Assembly: GCF_025370935.1 (NCBI RefSeq)
Contig: NC_133479.1
Span: 18,944,113 to 19,008,112 of the forward strand
DNA length: 64,000 nt
Reading direction: 5' to 3'
Origin: Choristoneura fumiferana
Taxonomy: Eukaryota; Arthropoda; Insecta; Lepidoptera; Tortricidae
Numbering within the stretch: the first letter of the stretch is position 1; each line of letters begins with the position of its first letter. The position numbers and the translations under genes were made by a program. Shown piece by piece: positions 20,500-30,480 of the stretch. Below the pieces are notes generated by a model that was not told the DNA's origin, ran no database searches, and was given only the letters and a program-made list of their open reading frames with translations.

Positions 20500-20640
20500 G
20501 GGGCTGTTTCACCATCCATTAATTAGTGTTAACTGACGGTTAAATGTGATGCCGTCTCCATCTATTCGAACAAAACAAATAGAGACGGCATCACATTTAA
20601 CCGTCAGTTAACACTAATCTATATATGGTGAAACAGCCTC
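20500..20640. mobile_element. Family D PIF/Harbinger-like MITE (141 bp)
   Basis: Same ends and length as the 14.7-kb copy, flanked by TAA on both sides. A TATATATGG in the right arm breaks the otherwise near-perfect palindrome. It is immediately adjacent to family E copy E4. Confidence 0.85.
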
Positions 20641-20643
20641 TAA

Positions 20644-20873
20644 ATGAAATAAACCTGGATAACTCTCGACTTAAATCGAGTTTAGCTCGACATGTTTGGG
20701 GCTGTAGTTTCGACGGGTAGTTGAGTGAGTAGAACGGTGGCGCGCAGTGCGCGTGTTGCAGCAGCCGCTGAGTCGCGTTGCTGCTAGAGAAAGGACTACA
20801 AATTAGCCCGAAACATGTCGAGCTAAACTCAATTTATGACGTGTTATCCAGGGTTATTTCGTTAAATATGAGA
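20644..20873 (+). mobile_element. Family E foldback element, copy E4
   Basis: Both arms are present: GATAACTCTCGACTTAAATC... and its partner ending GACGTGTTATCCAGGG, around the GC-rich core GGTGGCGCGCAGTGCGCGTG and GAGTCGCGTTGCTGC. The terminal ACATGAAACTACCG part is missing. No target duplication found. Confidence 0.7.
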
Positions 20874-20930
20874 ACACTTTAGAACACATTTTAAGACTAC
20901 TTAATTGTTAGCTGCTACAGCCGTTTATAG

Positions 20931-21128
20931 TCAGTGGTTTGGTCTATGACCTCTTGAACAATGGATCATGGGTTCGAATCCTGGGCTCGCACCTCTGACT
21001 TTTCTGAACTCTTGTGAGAAATTACATTTTAAATTAACCATAAGCTTCACGGTGGACTAAGTCATGAAGAACTGTAAATGCGAAGCAATTCGATAGTATG
21101 TGAGAAGTTCATTGTCAGCCTAGGTATG
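20931..21128 (+). mobile_element. Family C SINE, diverged copy
   Basis: TCAGTGGTTTGGTCTATGAC, a B box GGTTCGAATCC, CTCGCACCTCTGAC and GCGAAGCAATTCGA follow family order; the 3' third is lost. Confidence 0.65.
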
Positions 21129-21284
21129 CCTGACTGTTTCGAACCAATTTGTGATTCCTTGTCAAGGAGTGCTCGAACGGAAGGCTAACCGTAACACTTC
21201 GGTTAATTGTAGTTAGGCTATTATTATCGTGTTTTTATTAGACCAAAACTGCTTGGTTCTCAGCCTGTCCCTCCACCCAATTAC

Positions 21285-21475
21285 CCATATCATTCAAATT
21301 TCAAAAACTTTGCAAGTATTCAAGGAGCTCCTGGATACTACCCAAAGCCCAGCAGAGCGTGCTCGTCTTTTGGCTGTATCTCAAAAAGAATCTGGGCTCT
21401 ATTTAAAAACATCGGCACACTTTTGGACAGGACAACCCTCACTCTTTCCGTAAGCCTGCGGCTAGGTAAATAAAT
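21285..21475 (+). pseudogene. LINE reverse-transcriptase fragment
   Basis: LLDTTQSPAERARLLAVSQK followed, after a frameshift, by LGTLLDRTTLTLSVSLRLG and a stop. The pair of motifs ARLLA...ESG and LGTLLD...V.LRLG recurs in invertebrate retroelement polyproteins. Short, frameshifted and not expressed as a host protein. Confidence 0.5.
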
Positions 21476-21734
21476 CTACAAATACAAAATCTGTTACTTT
21501 GACCATGTCCAATAGAAGCTCAGGTTTCAGGTCTCATCACCGTTACTCGGAATTTCTTCACACGGACTATGAATATGAGGTGTTAACAATTTATAGCGTT
21601 TCGAGCCGTTAAACGTCCTGCAATTGCAAAACTGACGCCTCCTAAGGCTTGCTGTCCACTATAAAAGAAAAAAAGAAAATAAAAATATTTGCTAAAATTT
21701 GGCACAACAGGAAAAATAATATTAATTATCTAGC

Positions 21735-22067
21735 CTGGATTGATGTCCTGCTGGGCAAAGGCCTCCCCCATGTTCTCCGTTTCTCCCGATCCTAAGCAGC
21801 CTGAGGCCAATCGTCGAGAAATACGTCTAGGTCGGCCTGCCATCTCCGTATGATCCTACCCCGCCGTCGCCATCCGTCCTGTGGCACCCACTCAGTGGCA
21901 TTTTTAGCCCACCGCAGTAGATGCATTCGGCTGACGTGGCCGGCCCAGTCCCACTTCAACCTGGCAGCCTTTGCACCGATATCGACAATGCGTGTTTTAC
22001 AACGCAGCACCGTGTTCTGGATTCGGTCAATCCTTCCCACTCCGAGCATACTGCGCTTCTTTGGCAA
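21735..22067 (-). pseudogene. LINE endonuclease/reverse-transcriptase C-terminus
   Basis: Encodes RIQNTVLRCKTRIVDIGAKA, then ARLKWDWAGHVSRMHLLRWA, TEWVPQDGWRRRGRI, RRWQADLDVFLDDWP and, after a stop, a frameshifted GEAFAQQ. This is the end of a widespread moth LINE family, distinct from the GRPPTRW family at 13.4 kb. Confidence 0.75.
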
Positions 22068-22139
22068 AACTTCAGTTTAGTCGCAGGAAAAAGAAATTAA
22101 ATAAAAAATAAGTCAACTCTCATAATCTCCTTGCACTAT

Positions 22140-22357
22140 AACCTAACCAACAAAAAGTTGGAAAAGTTGTTCAGACCTCAATATCTCAAAAACGGCTAAA
22201 CGGATTTTGGTGAAACATGTCTAAGAACCATCGCTAGAAACCCTGACTTTAAAAAAAACTGCATTCAAATCGGTCCACCCGTTTAAGAGCTACGGTGCCA
22301 CAGACAGACACACATAGCGGTCAATCTTATAACACCCCTTTTTTGCGTCGGGGGTTA
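22140..22357 (-). repeat. Family B repeat, copy B5
   Basis: ACCTAACCAACAAAAAGTTG to CCCTTTTTTGCGTCGGGGG, nearly full-length with one GTCT unit fewer than B1. Confidence 0.7.
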
Positions 22358-22440
22358 AAAACTAGCTCTACTGAATAATAGTAACTTTTTTCAGGCCACT
22401 AGGCCCATATTAAATATAAATGATTATACAATTATCTAAT

Positions 22441-22632
22441 AACCTAACTAACTTAGAAAACTAAAAAAAACACTCGACATTGTCATTCCAAAGTTCAATA
22501 TCTCAAAAACGGCTAAACCGATTATTATCATACATAAACCACCACAAAGAAAGTCGCTTTCAACCAAAAAAAACTGCATTGAAGTCGTCTTATCCATCTG
22601 AGAGCTGCGATGCCACAAACAGCAAATCCATT
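22441..22632 (-). repeat. Family B repeat, degenerate copy B6
   Basis: AAAGTTCAATATCTCAAAAA, CGGCTAAACCGA and GAGAGCTGCGATGCCACA show the family order; it lies about 80 bases from B5 in the same orientation, and the GCAAAAAGAGGGG end is missing. Confidence 0.55.
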
Positions 22633-22804
22633 ACGGATCTGTTATTCGACCAAATTTGTCTTCCAATAAATAATTTGCGTAAAAATTGTTGGCGAATCAT
22701 TAGGTAACCAACATAAAGTAGTAATATTGGTGATAATTGCAGCAAAATCCGTTGCGTGGGTATGGAGTTAGCGGATAGGGGAGCGCCAAAGTTCGCGGAC
22801 CTAC

Positions 22805-23025
22805 TCTTTGCTAGTCATATACCGTAATTTTTGTCAGAATCATCGTTTGCCAGAATTTTTTTCGTACGTTCATAAGGTTTCACCTTAAATATTTCAGAAA
22901 TTTTTAAACAGTCATCCTATAGAAAACTTTAGGTTAGGTTTTTTATAAGAGTTCGAAACAATCATTGGATTCGGAGAAAAAAGAGTTATGACAAACGATC
23001 ATTCTGACAAACATTACATTCAAAC
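22805..23025. repeat. Family X repeat, copy X3
   Basis: Contains GTCATCCTATAGAAAACTTT, AGGTTAGGTTTTTTATA and ATGACAAACGATCATTCTGA. Confidence 0.45.
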
Positions 23026-23239
23026 TTCCAATGAGTATGCGAGCCGATATGGACCCAGCGGATAGACAGACAGTCGCACAAGTTTAGTGGACACTGACCC
23101 TAACATGCCTCACACATTGATGATTTGTTCGAAGTGATTACGAGCTTCATTAAGCTTGAAGCAATATAGTTTGATGACTAACTGTAGTTAAAACCGTTTT
23201 TACACTAGTCAAAGAAAGCTGTATTGTGCATAGATGTTC

Positions 23240-23285
23240 AGTATAGGGGAGGCCTATGACCAACAGTGGACGTCCTGGCATTATG
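23240..23285 (+). mobile_element. LINE 3' end fragment
   Basis: GGGGAGGCCTATGACCAACA followed by GTGGACGTCC, the stop-proximal end of the GEAYxQQW LINE. Confidence 0.5.
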
Positions 23286-23364
23286 ATATTCAGTTAAGCT
23301 GAAACAGAGTAACGGTATTGATAAATAATAAGTTTTAGTTAAAAAATACATTCTTAGTACACGC

Positions 23365-23742
23365 TTTTTTGCTGACTGTACTTGCATTGTCATCCAAGCT
23401 ATACTTCCGTACCAAATTTCAAGTCGATGCCATTAACCGTTGAGGAGTTTCGTTCTGCGGAGACGATCCTGGCCGGACTACGCAGGATTTCACTACTAGA
23501 TTATTGTATACACAGACAACACGCCTGCATTTCCAAATGGGGTAGGCAGAGCACACGAAACGTTACCGCTTCGGAGCCACGGAAGTGACAACGGAGTATT
23601 GTATTGTCACCAGATTTACATAAGTATGCCAAATTTTAAGTCAATCGGACCACTTGTCTGGAAGTGGGTCAAATTTAGCTTCCAAGATTTGGCCCAGACA
23701 AACAAATAAATAAAATAAAGGGCAAGTTAAAGAAAAGCTTGT
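23365..23742 (+). repeat. Family J repeat, copy J1, carrying a family K insertion
   Basis: Family J runs GCTTTTTTGCTGACTGTACT, CAAATTTCAAGTCGATGCCA, GTTGAGGAGTTTCG, CAGGATTTCACTACTAGA, and ends near GGGCAAGTTA. Here it is split by 88 bases (23509-23596) resembling family K, flanked by TATTGTA on both sides. Other J copies at 26.6, 32.8 and 59.4 kb lack the insert. Confidence 0.65.
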
Positions 23743-23934
23743 GATAAAAAATTAGACGTCAGTCATGGAATGACTCATTTGAAATAATATATTATTATTA
23801 GGTCAGGAAGAAATTAAAAACAAAAGTTTAAAAAATATGTGAAAGAATAACATTTTCCTATTTATTTATTGAATTAGGCGTTAGGTACTTTGCGAAGGTC
23901 CATATCAATGAACTATAAACAATTACTTTGCTCT

Positions 23935-24150
23935 CCAGTGACCTAACGATAGCTACGTGTATGCAACAAATGTGTGTTCATGCAGCGTCTCCGTCTCTAT
24001 ACTGTAGTAAGAAAACACCAACATCGCACAAACCACCCCACACTACACTACACTGACACGTTTCGAACTCAACTAGAGTTCATAAACAAAACAAGCATTT
24101 TTGCATAGACGTAGCTCTACCATGGTCGCGGGTGAGCAAAATAATTGTTT
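23935..24150 (-). repeat. Family M repeat, copy M2
   Basis: Reverse complement shows TCTAGTTGAGTTCGAAACGT and a CGCGGGTGAGCAAAAT piece beyond it, as in the other M copies. Confidence 0.5.
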
Positions 24151-24181
24151 ATAGTTCATTTATATAAACCTATCATTCTGA

Positions 24182-24222
24182 AAGGAGGCCTGTGCCCAGC
24201 AGTGGGACGTATATAAGCTGGT
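24182..24222 (+). mobile_element. Family C SINE 3' end fragment
   Basis: AGGAGGCCTGTGCCCAGCAG followed by TGGGACGTATATAAGCTGG, the last 40 bases of the SINE without its GATGAT tail. Confidence 0.7.
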
Positions 24223-24224
24223 TC

Positions 24225-24420
24225 TCTATCGTTTGCCCGAATTTCATATGCCATAATGTATCATTTTCCATAATGTTCATTTGCCATAAAGTCATTTATA
24301 TCTGAAATAGTATTTTCTTCATAGTTGATATTAAACTAACCTAACCTAACCTACTGCATTCTATAGTTGCAGTTCTATAGCACGGTTCTATATATTTCAT
24401 GGCAAACGTTGCTTGGGCAA
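24225..24420. repeat. Family X-related repeat
   Basis: TTTGCCCGAATTTCATATGC, repeated (T)GCCATAA motifs, AACCTAACCTAACCTAC and TTCATGGCAAACGTTGC; related to X but with its own left end. Confidence 0.35.
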
Positions 24421-24724
24421 GTGAAATTCGAGCAAGTAAAGGTATACGATATAAGCTGGGATGATGATGATATAGACCTTAGTAAAGTAACATCTGATTC
24501 TATGAGTTACTACACTTTGAGTCAAAAGTTCACCGTTCAGCGTTCAGTCAAACTAAGTAACCTAATAACCTTCTAAAAAATTCAGAAAGAATTTGAAGAC
24601 ACCCTGTACAAGGATCATCAAATTTCCTTACGGAATTCCCAACGGTCACTAAGGTACTTAGTCCTTACCTGACCCCAGTGACCCGGCAAGGTAAAGTAGA
24701 CCCAATAGCGCAGATAATATAATT

Positions 24725-24825
24725 AATTACCGAGTGTCGCATAAACGCGGGTCAGGGGTCGCTAGCCATCTGCGATGTCGCACGCATGCGCTGTGCGTGC
24801 GGTCGGGATGGCGTTATGCAGAACT
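24725..24825. other. GC-rich patch
   Basis: CATCTGCGATGTCGCACGCA followed by TGCGCTGTGCGTGCGGTC; CpG-rich, with no open frame or splice signal of note. Confidence 0.3.
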
Positions 24826-24904
24826 GTTTTTTTTTTTATTTAAATTGTACGCTAAAACTGGGTGATTGTGCCGACATGCTACCAGATGTTGGACTGCTCT
24901 AAAG

Positions 24905-25195
24905 ATGAGCTCTGCTTGTGCTCTTAAGATGAGCTCTGGTTGAGTTCGAAACGCGTCAGAGTAGTGTAATAGTGGTGATAGATGGGTTTGTGAGTATTCT
25001 TACAGTGTGGAGGTGGAAGAACTGCATGAACACACATTTCTTGCGTAAACGTACCAATCATAAATCAGGTTTCCACGTGACAGGCTTAGCCTAGTGCGGA
25101 ACCAACGGAAACCCTTCTTGTAATTTGTTTTTGCTTTTAATAAACCATTTTGATTTTTTTTTGATAAATTTCGCGGGTGAGCAATGTTGTTTCAG
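24905..25195 (+). repeat. Family M repeat, copy M3
   Basis: AAGATGAGCTCTGGTTGAGT, TCGAAACGCGTCAGAGTAG, ACAGTGTGGAGGTGGAAGAA and GAACACACATTTCTTGCGTA. The first motif is locally duplicated (AAGATGAGCTCTGCTTGTG just before). A CGCGGGTGAGCAATG piece at 25170 closes the repeat. Confidence 0.6.
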
Positions 25196-25197
25196 TT

Positions 25198-25372
25198 CAT
25201 TGGTTTGACCTATTGCTTCTCAAGCAGAGGATCGTGGATTCAAACTCCGGCTCGCAACTGTGAGTATTTCGAAATTCATGTGTGAAATCACATTTGAAAT
25301 TTATCACGAGCTTTGCGGTGAAGGAAAACATCGTGAGGAAACCTGCACGAACCAGCGAAGCAATTCATTGGC
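25198..25372 (+). mobile_element. Family C SINE, 3'-truncated
   Basis: TTGGTTTGACCTATTGCTTC, a B-box-like GGATTCAAACTCC, GCTTTGCGGTGAAGGAAAAC and GCGAAGCAATTCATTGG; the GGAGGCCTGTGCCC end is absent. Confidence 0.75.
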
Positions 25373-25463
25373 CATACAACGGGGCAATGCCGCTGGGATA
25401 ATGGGTACGTTTGGGCCAAGTACGATGCGGACAGGTATTGAGTAATTTTTGTTTTATTATATA

Positions 25464-25578
25464 TTTTTTTTTATTTTGAACATGAAACTACCGTGACACT
25501 CACTCATATTAAATATATTGACCCGGATAACTGACGTCTTAAATAGAGTTTAGCTCGACATGTTTTTTTTTATTCTTG
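25464..25578 (+). mobile_element. Family E element, copy E5, truncated
   Basis: Starts AACATGAAACTACCGTGACA and stops at GCTCGACATG. It is flanked by T9ATTTTG at 25464-25478 and T9ATTCTTG at 25563-25578, a probable target duplication of about 15 bases in a T-rich site. Confidence 0.65.
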
Positions 25579-26084
25579 TGTTTTTAATTTTAATATTGTG
25601 ATTTAATTTCTTTTCAAAAAGGAGAGCCAATTTTTCTGGCGCATTGGTTTAAGACACGAGATTTTTTCAAAGTAGTATACATATATTGGCTGCGTCTAGC
25701 ATAACCTGGTCCCAGCTGGTGGCGACTAATGCTCGTGGCCGGCGGCGGCGCACGCGCATGCATCACCCGCGCTGACAAATGACGCGAGCTGAAGTGACGC
25801 GGTAAAGCACCTTTCAAAACAGTCGCAATAAATGTATTGACCATATCGAAATAAATTTCTTTGATAAAAATAATTGTTTTCAAAATAATATTGCATATTT
25901 TTTGCTTGATATTGTTTCATTGAATTCTTGTTAGAACTTTGTTTTATACAGTATTGCTATATCTCCCGTTTTTATTACTATTCATTTATTTTTATTCTAA
26001 GTATTTATGGGTAAATTGCCTGAAATTAATGATTTTTATTTGATTTATTTGTAACGAAAACCGAAAAAGGTATATAACAACAAT

Positions 26085-26405
26085 GGAAGCTTTAAATGTA
26101 TATAAAAAATGTATCGTAAATACAAACTGAGACATGGATACACAGAAAAACCAGAACAAGAGACCAGCACTGGGAATCGAACCCAGGTCCTCAGCATTCC
26201 GTGCTGCGTGCTATAACCTCTACACCACTGCTGGACAGGAATCTAGACACGAATTGCTAGTGCTGCTGCTTAAGTAGCATAGTAGAAATAAACAACCTGA
26301 GATATGTATGCATAGGAAATTACGATATGGTTTCACGGGATACCCGTAAAAGTAACAAATTGGAGTTGAAATAAAAAATACAAAAAGACTCCAAAAATCA
26401 ATCAT
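26085..26405 (-). mobile_element. SINE T, tRNA-headed, with inverted 5' part
   Basis: The minus-strand head at about 26125-26240 has an A box TGGTGTAGAGG (26217-26227) and a perfect B box GGTTCGATTCC (26173-26183); acceptor- and T-arm-like stems can be drawn. The 3' part of the same SINE (ACGGGATACCCGTAAAAG to ACAAAAAGACTCC) lies on the plus strand at about 26325-26405, whereas at 5.1 kb both parts are collinear. The head is thus inverted relative to the tail. A tRNA scanner may call a tRNA here; I regard it as a SINE. Confidence 0.65.
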
Positions 26406-26461
26406 AAAAAATGTAATCTTAGATGTAAAACGTCAATAATTAAACATATTTAAAAACCGGT

Positions 26462-26607
26462 CAATGAGGGCTTTATTAGTCTTTTAAGACAAGTGAAATA
26501 TCGCTAGATGGCTTAGTGTCTAATAACTAAATGAGTCAATTGCAAGCAAGACCGTCACGACACTAACGCCATCTAGAGATATTTCGCTTATCTTTTAGCC
26601 CTCATTG
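26462..26607. mobile_element. Palindromic MITE of 146 bp
   Basis: CAATGAGGGCTTTATTAG at the left pairs with TTTAGCCCTCATTG at the right; arms continue through AAATATCGCTAGATGGC/GCCATCTAGAGATATTT to a loop near 26530. No target duplication was recognised. Confidence 0.7.
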
Positions 26608-26638
26608 TGAGTGAGACTCGCGCACAGAGATTTTTGTA

Positions 26639-26905
26639 GACTGTACTTTTTGTTGGCTGTTGTATTGTCACCCAAACTACATTTGCATACCAAATATCAA
26701 GTCGATGCCATTAACCGTTAAGTTACTGTGGAGACGATCCTGGCCGAACTACCAGGATGTCACTACCAAATTATTGTATTGTCACACAATTAACATAAGT
26801 ATACCAAATTTCAAATCAAGCCACCCACTGGAAGTTGGTCGAACTTGCAAGATTTGAAGACAGACAGACTACTGGACAGGTAAAACTAAATAAAATCTCG
26901 TAAAA
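26639..26905 (+). repeat. Family J repeat, copy J2
   Basis: GACTGTACTTTTTGTTGGCT, ATATCAAGTCGATGCCATTA, GAGACGATCCTGGCCGAACT and TGGACAGGTAAAACTAAATA; uninterrupted, with small deletions. Confidence 0.65.
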
Positions 26906-27297
26906 GAGTCTTCACAGATATACTGACGTAATGAAATATTTCAGAAGAATTTGAAGACAACCTGTATAAAAGTCTGTAATCTCAAATAACTGATCTAAAT
27001 CTACATATCACCCTGGGCAGGTACATCCAAAGTTTCATCCACTATCAAAATTAAATCATAACATCACAAACAATAAACATCGATTCGATCGCCCCAACCG
27101 ATACCATTCAGTTTCAGATCATGTTAACACGTCCGTAAATAATAACGACGCATGAATCGATTACAACCGACTCGGTAACATAACACCGATTATCGATTGT
27201 TTTTATCGATCGGTGTCGTTTTCTTGCTGTAGATCAGTGATAATGTGTTGCAAGGAAAAATAATGAGATGTTGCAAAAATAATGCTTACTTCGTAAC

Positions 27298-27350
27298 TAG
27301 TATTATAAATGCGAAAGTATGGTCGTCTGTCTGTTATCTCTTCGGGTTTA
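27298..27350 (+). repeat. Family Y repeat start fragment
   Basis: ACTAGTATTATAAATGCGAA followed by AGTATGGTCGTCTGTCTG, the opening of the repeat at 48.5 kb. Confidence 0.45.
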
Positions 27351-27414
27351 AACCGCTAAATTTATTGCAATTCATAAGAATACAATAGAAAGTGGTTGGT
27401 AACTGCTCAAGACC

Positions 27415-27530
27415 GGAACAGATGGCATAAGCTAAAGGAGGCCTACACCTTTGAGGTTGAGAACGGATAAAGAAGAAGAAAAGAAGAAGAAGAAGAAAGA
27501 AGAAGAAGAAGAAGAAGAATAAGAATGGTT
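27415..27530 (+). mobile_element. LINE 3' end with (GAA)n tail
   Basis: GCTAAAGGAGGCCTACACCT, TTGAGGTTGAGAACGG, then about 55 bases of GAA repeats (27470-27530). The reading LKEAYTFEVENG with a stop resembles moth LINE C-termini of the EA(Y/F) type, and the GAA array is its tail. Confidence 0.55.
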
Positions 27531-27815
27531 TATTGGCTGATAAAATAGATACACATAAGAAACACTGAAATATACACATCCATGCCTATTCCTACCGGCC
27601 AATATGGCCGCCACTCAGCTATGTGTCGCGAAAAGATCTGAAGATGATTTTGCGACGCTGATTTTCAGTTACATAGGTGGCTGTCACCAGGGACACATCC
27701 CAGTATCAGACTCACTAATTATTACGAATCACTACTTGTTACAGGACGAAACATTCAGTTACAGTTTACTTATACTCGTAACAATCAGTATAATTATAGA
27801 AACATTGTGCATGCA

Positions 27816-27818
<3 letters not shown>

Positions 27819-27860
<42 letters not shown>
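27819..27860. repeat. (GT)21 microsatellite
   Basis: Uninterrupted dinucleotide array of 42 bases; likely polymorphic. Confidence 0.95.
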
Positions 27861-27863
<3 letters not shown>

Positions 27864-28207
27864 GACAGTTTTTTCTTTTAATAACTATTATCATTATTTT
27901 TTACTATTATTATTTCAAATTAATTTTTTTTTACCTGTATTTCATTTCCCTTGAATTTAAAACAGTAGGTAATCATCACAATATAACCCCCACATAAATA
28001 TTTAACCACCTTATCTGAAATGTATCTCAAATGCATTAAATATTGGATATATTTTGCCCTTCCTCTAGGGTTACCAGCCACAAGAATCAGTTTAAATCTG
28101 TCATAATGTTTCACCTGTTTAACATAAAATTTTATTTATTTATTTTTATTTCAGAAAAAATTACGTTATACCATTTTCTTGGTTTTGACCTATGGTGTGA
28201 CCTATGG

Positions 28208-28520
28208 ACCCGTGGTGGCCTAGTGGTTTGACCTATGGCCTCTCATGCAGAGGGTCGTGGGTTCAAACCCCGGCTCGCACCTCTGAGATTTTCGAAATTC
28301 ATATGCGGAATTACATTTGAAATTTACCACGAGCTTTGCGGTGAAGGAAAACATCGTGAGGAAAACTGCACTAACCTGAGAAGCAATTCAATGGTGCGTG
28401 TGAAGTTCCCAATCCGCACTGTTCCCGCGTGGGAACTATGGCCCAAGCCCTCTTGTTCTGAGAGGAGGCCTGTGCCCAGCAGTGGGACGTATATAGGCTG
28501 GGATGATGGATGGATGGATG
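28208..28520 (+). mobile_element. Family C tRNA-derived SINE, full-length
   Basis: A box TGGCCTAGTGG (28216-28226) and B box GGTTCAAACCC (28260-28270) match Pol III consensus. The body continues with CTTTGCGGTGAAGGAAAACA and GAGAGGAGGCCTGTGCCCAG, and the tail is GATGATGGATGGATGGATG. Flanked by GTGACCTATGG at 28197-28207 and 28521-28531, a perfect 11-bp target duplication. Confidence 0.9.
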
Positions 28521-28531
28521 GTGACCTATGG

Positions 28532-29265
28532 TTCTTCAACCAGAGCATCGTTGATCCAAGCTATTTGAAGCTTAACCTAATCTAACCCTGTCTGTATATT
28601 GGTAAAAAACTTAAGTAAATTACCTATTGTATGAATAAGTAAAGTGTCCGTATAGATAAATATAAATCGACGTTCCATATTCGAAAAAAAAGGCCAGTAA
28701 TATCAATTCTGTGCACTACAAAATACATGTCATTTAGGTACTTGAGTTTTTCATATATTTATATCAAATTTTGTCCAAATCGAACGTTTAGGCACGGAAG
28801 AAAAACAAACTGTGAATGAACGGACGGACATTCCAACTTTCTCATTTATATTAGTAGAACACGTTATCCATCAGCTAACCCTATCCCGACGTTTTATCAA
28901 GCGGTAGTCCGATATGAAACCTAATATGAGGCGATACTTATTAAAAAATATGTATTGGTCCGTTGCGCAGGCGTCGCCCATAAATTAGTATATTTAATTA
29001 TTAATCCCTCTTAGTATGATAAGATATATTTGAACAACCTGCGGGACTGCCCAAGAGTATGGAACCATAGCGATTGTGTTTCTTTTATCGCTTCGTACAG
29101 AGTACCTACCTACATAAATAATGTGGTTTTTTTTAAATCATAATATTATTATTCCCTATGAAGGAAGAGAGAAAGAGAGAGACATTTATTTTCACATACT
29201 GGATACACAGAAAAACACATTAAGGAAATAATAATTACAATAACATTGAATAATAATAATATTAA
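28532..29265. other. Unassigned AT-rich sequence
   Basis: No gene recognised. A possible repeat end, CTTTCTCATTTATATTAGTA, lies near 28837. Confidence 0.4.
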
Positions 29266-29270
29266 TAATA

Positions 29271-29509
29271 AATATCATGAGACACTTGACACCAATTGAC
29301 CTAGTCCTAAACTAAGCAATGCTTATACTTTGGATACTCTGGTAACGGATAAACATACTTATATAGGTAAATACGTACTTAAATACATAAATAAACATCC
29401 AAAAACCGACAGCAAACATTCGTATTATTCATACAAATATCCGGGAATCGAACCTGGGACCTCAAGCTTCGATGGCAGGTTCTCTAATCACTTGGCCGTC
29501 CGGTCGTCA
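29271..29509 (-). mobile_element. Family F tRNA-derived SINE
   Basis: Minus strand: GACGACCGGACGGCCAAGTG, GGTCCCAGGTTCGATTCCCG and TTAGTTTAGGACTAGGTC. The tail is ATTTATTA. Slightly diverged from F2. Confidence 0.85.
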
Positions 29510-29756
29510 AAGGTCGTGAATAGTATAACTATCTCGTCTGATTCGTTTTTCGTCTCATTTAGTTCATTCTTTGTTTGTCGTGGTCGTAAAAATCGGGACG
29601 AGAATGTCTATGACATATTAAAAGACAGACAAGTTACAAAATTGAGTCTAAGATGATAGGGACTTGCAGTGAAAAAAAAATAGTTTTAATTTGGTTAACT
29701 TTAATTATTTATTATCATTATTTTGTTACTTAGAACTTAGAACATATAACAACCTT

Positions 29757-29812
29757 GAGACTCATATTTAGTGAAATAATCCCGGATAACTCACGGCTTA
29801 AACGTCGTCGTA
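29757..29812. mobile_element. Family E fragment, copy E7
   Basis: TTGAGACTCATATTTAGTG and CCCGGATAACTCACGGCTTA match one arm of family E, lying about 140 bases from the full palindrome E6. Confidence 0.5.
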
Positions 29813-29940
29813 TTATTTTGTTACTGTATTAATTTTGATTTTATATTTTTTTTTTCATATTACAACGTTATCTAAATGAAATAACTAACATTACAAAATT
29901 GTAACAACATGGTGTACTTAAATGGGACTAAAGCCTGGAA

Positions 29941-30216
29941 TAAATATTTATTCATATTAAATATAATGACCCGGATAACTCACGTCTTAAATCGAGTTTA
30001 GCTCGACATGTTTCGGGCTAATCCGTAGCCCTTCGTCTTCGGAGCAACGCGACTCAGCGGCTGCTGCAACACGCGCACTCCGCACGCGCACAAGACGAAG
30101 GGCTACGGATTAGCCCGAAACATGTCGAGCTAAACTCGATTTAAGACGTGAGTTATCCGGGTCATTATATTTAATATGAGTGAGTCTCACGGTAGTTTCA
30201 TGTTTAAATATTTATT
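29941..30216 (-). mobile_element. Family E foldback element, copy E6, with perfect 87-bp arms
   Basis: Arms 29953-30039 and 30092-30178 are exact reverse complements over 87 bases, around a GC-rich 52-base centre (GCGACTCAGCGGCTGCTGC). Beyond the arms lies the asymmetric end AACATGAAACTACCGTGAGA (minus strand). TAAATATTTATT occurs at 29941-29952 and 30205-30216, a perfect 12-bp target duplication. An RNA copy would fold into a very stable hairpin. Confidence 0.85.
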
Positions 30217-30480
30217 ATTAATAATAATAAGTAGGTATTATTATATTAAATTTAATAATAATAAATTATTATTAATAAATATTATACGTATTTTAAATGT
30301 TCAGTGTAGTTTCATAGTGTACTCTGTGCGTGGACTCGCCCGATTGTCCGGGCGATCGCCGGTCGCAATAAATAACATTTATTACACATATTCGGCCGAG
30401 TATTTGTTCTAACGCGGGCCCCGCCCAAGACCCGATCCCATTCGATTATCGTATTACATTGATATAATAAATTAGTGCGC
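30217..30480. other. AT-rich tract followed by a possible LTR-like segment
   Basis: 30217-30295 is nearly pure A/T. Then TGTTCAGTGTAG, GATTGTCCGGGCGATCGCCG, AATAAATAACATTTATTACA and TTCTAACGCGGGCCCCG follow, an arrangement reminiscent of an LTR U3-R-U5, but I cannot define ends or a target duplication. Confidence 0.2.

Noticed and set aside
26165..26240. A tRNA-like cloverleaf with perfect B box
   Set aside because: The acceptor stem mismatches, the anticodon loop lacks the normal U33, and the downstream SINE body recurs elsewhere; it is a SINE head, not a tRNA gene.
27470..27530. Purine-rich GAA array as a regulatory or triplex-forming site
   Set aside because: It is directly attached to a LINE end and is simply its tail.
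28235..28585. Frame of 116 codons
   Set aside because: Lies almost wholly within a full-length C SINE.
30217..30300. AT-rich tract as a replication origin or matrix attachment region
   Set aside because: Low-complexity A/T alone is not evidence, and similar tracts are common in this genome type.
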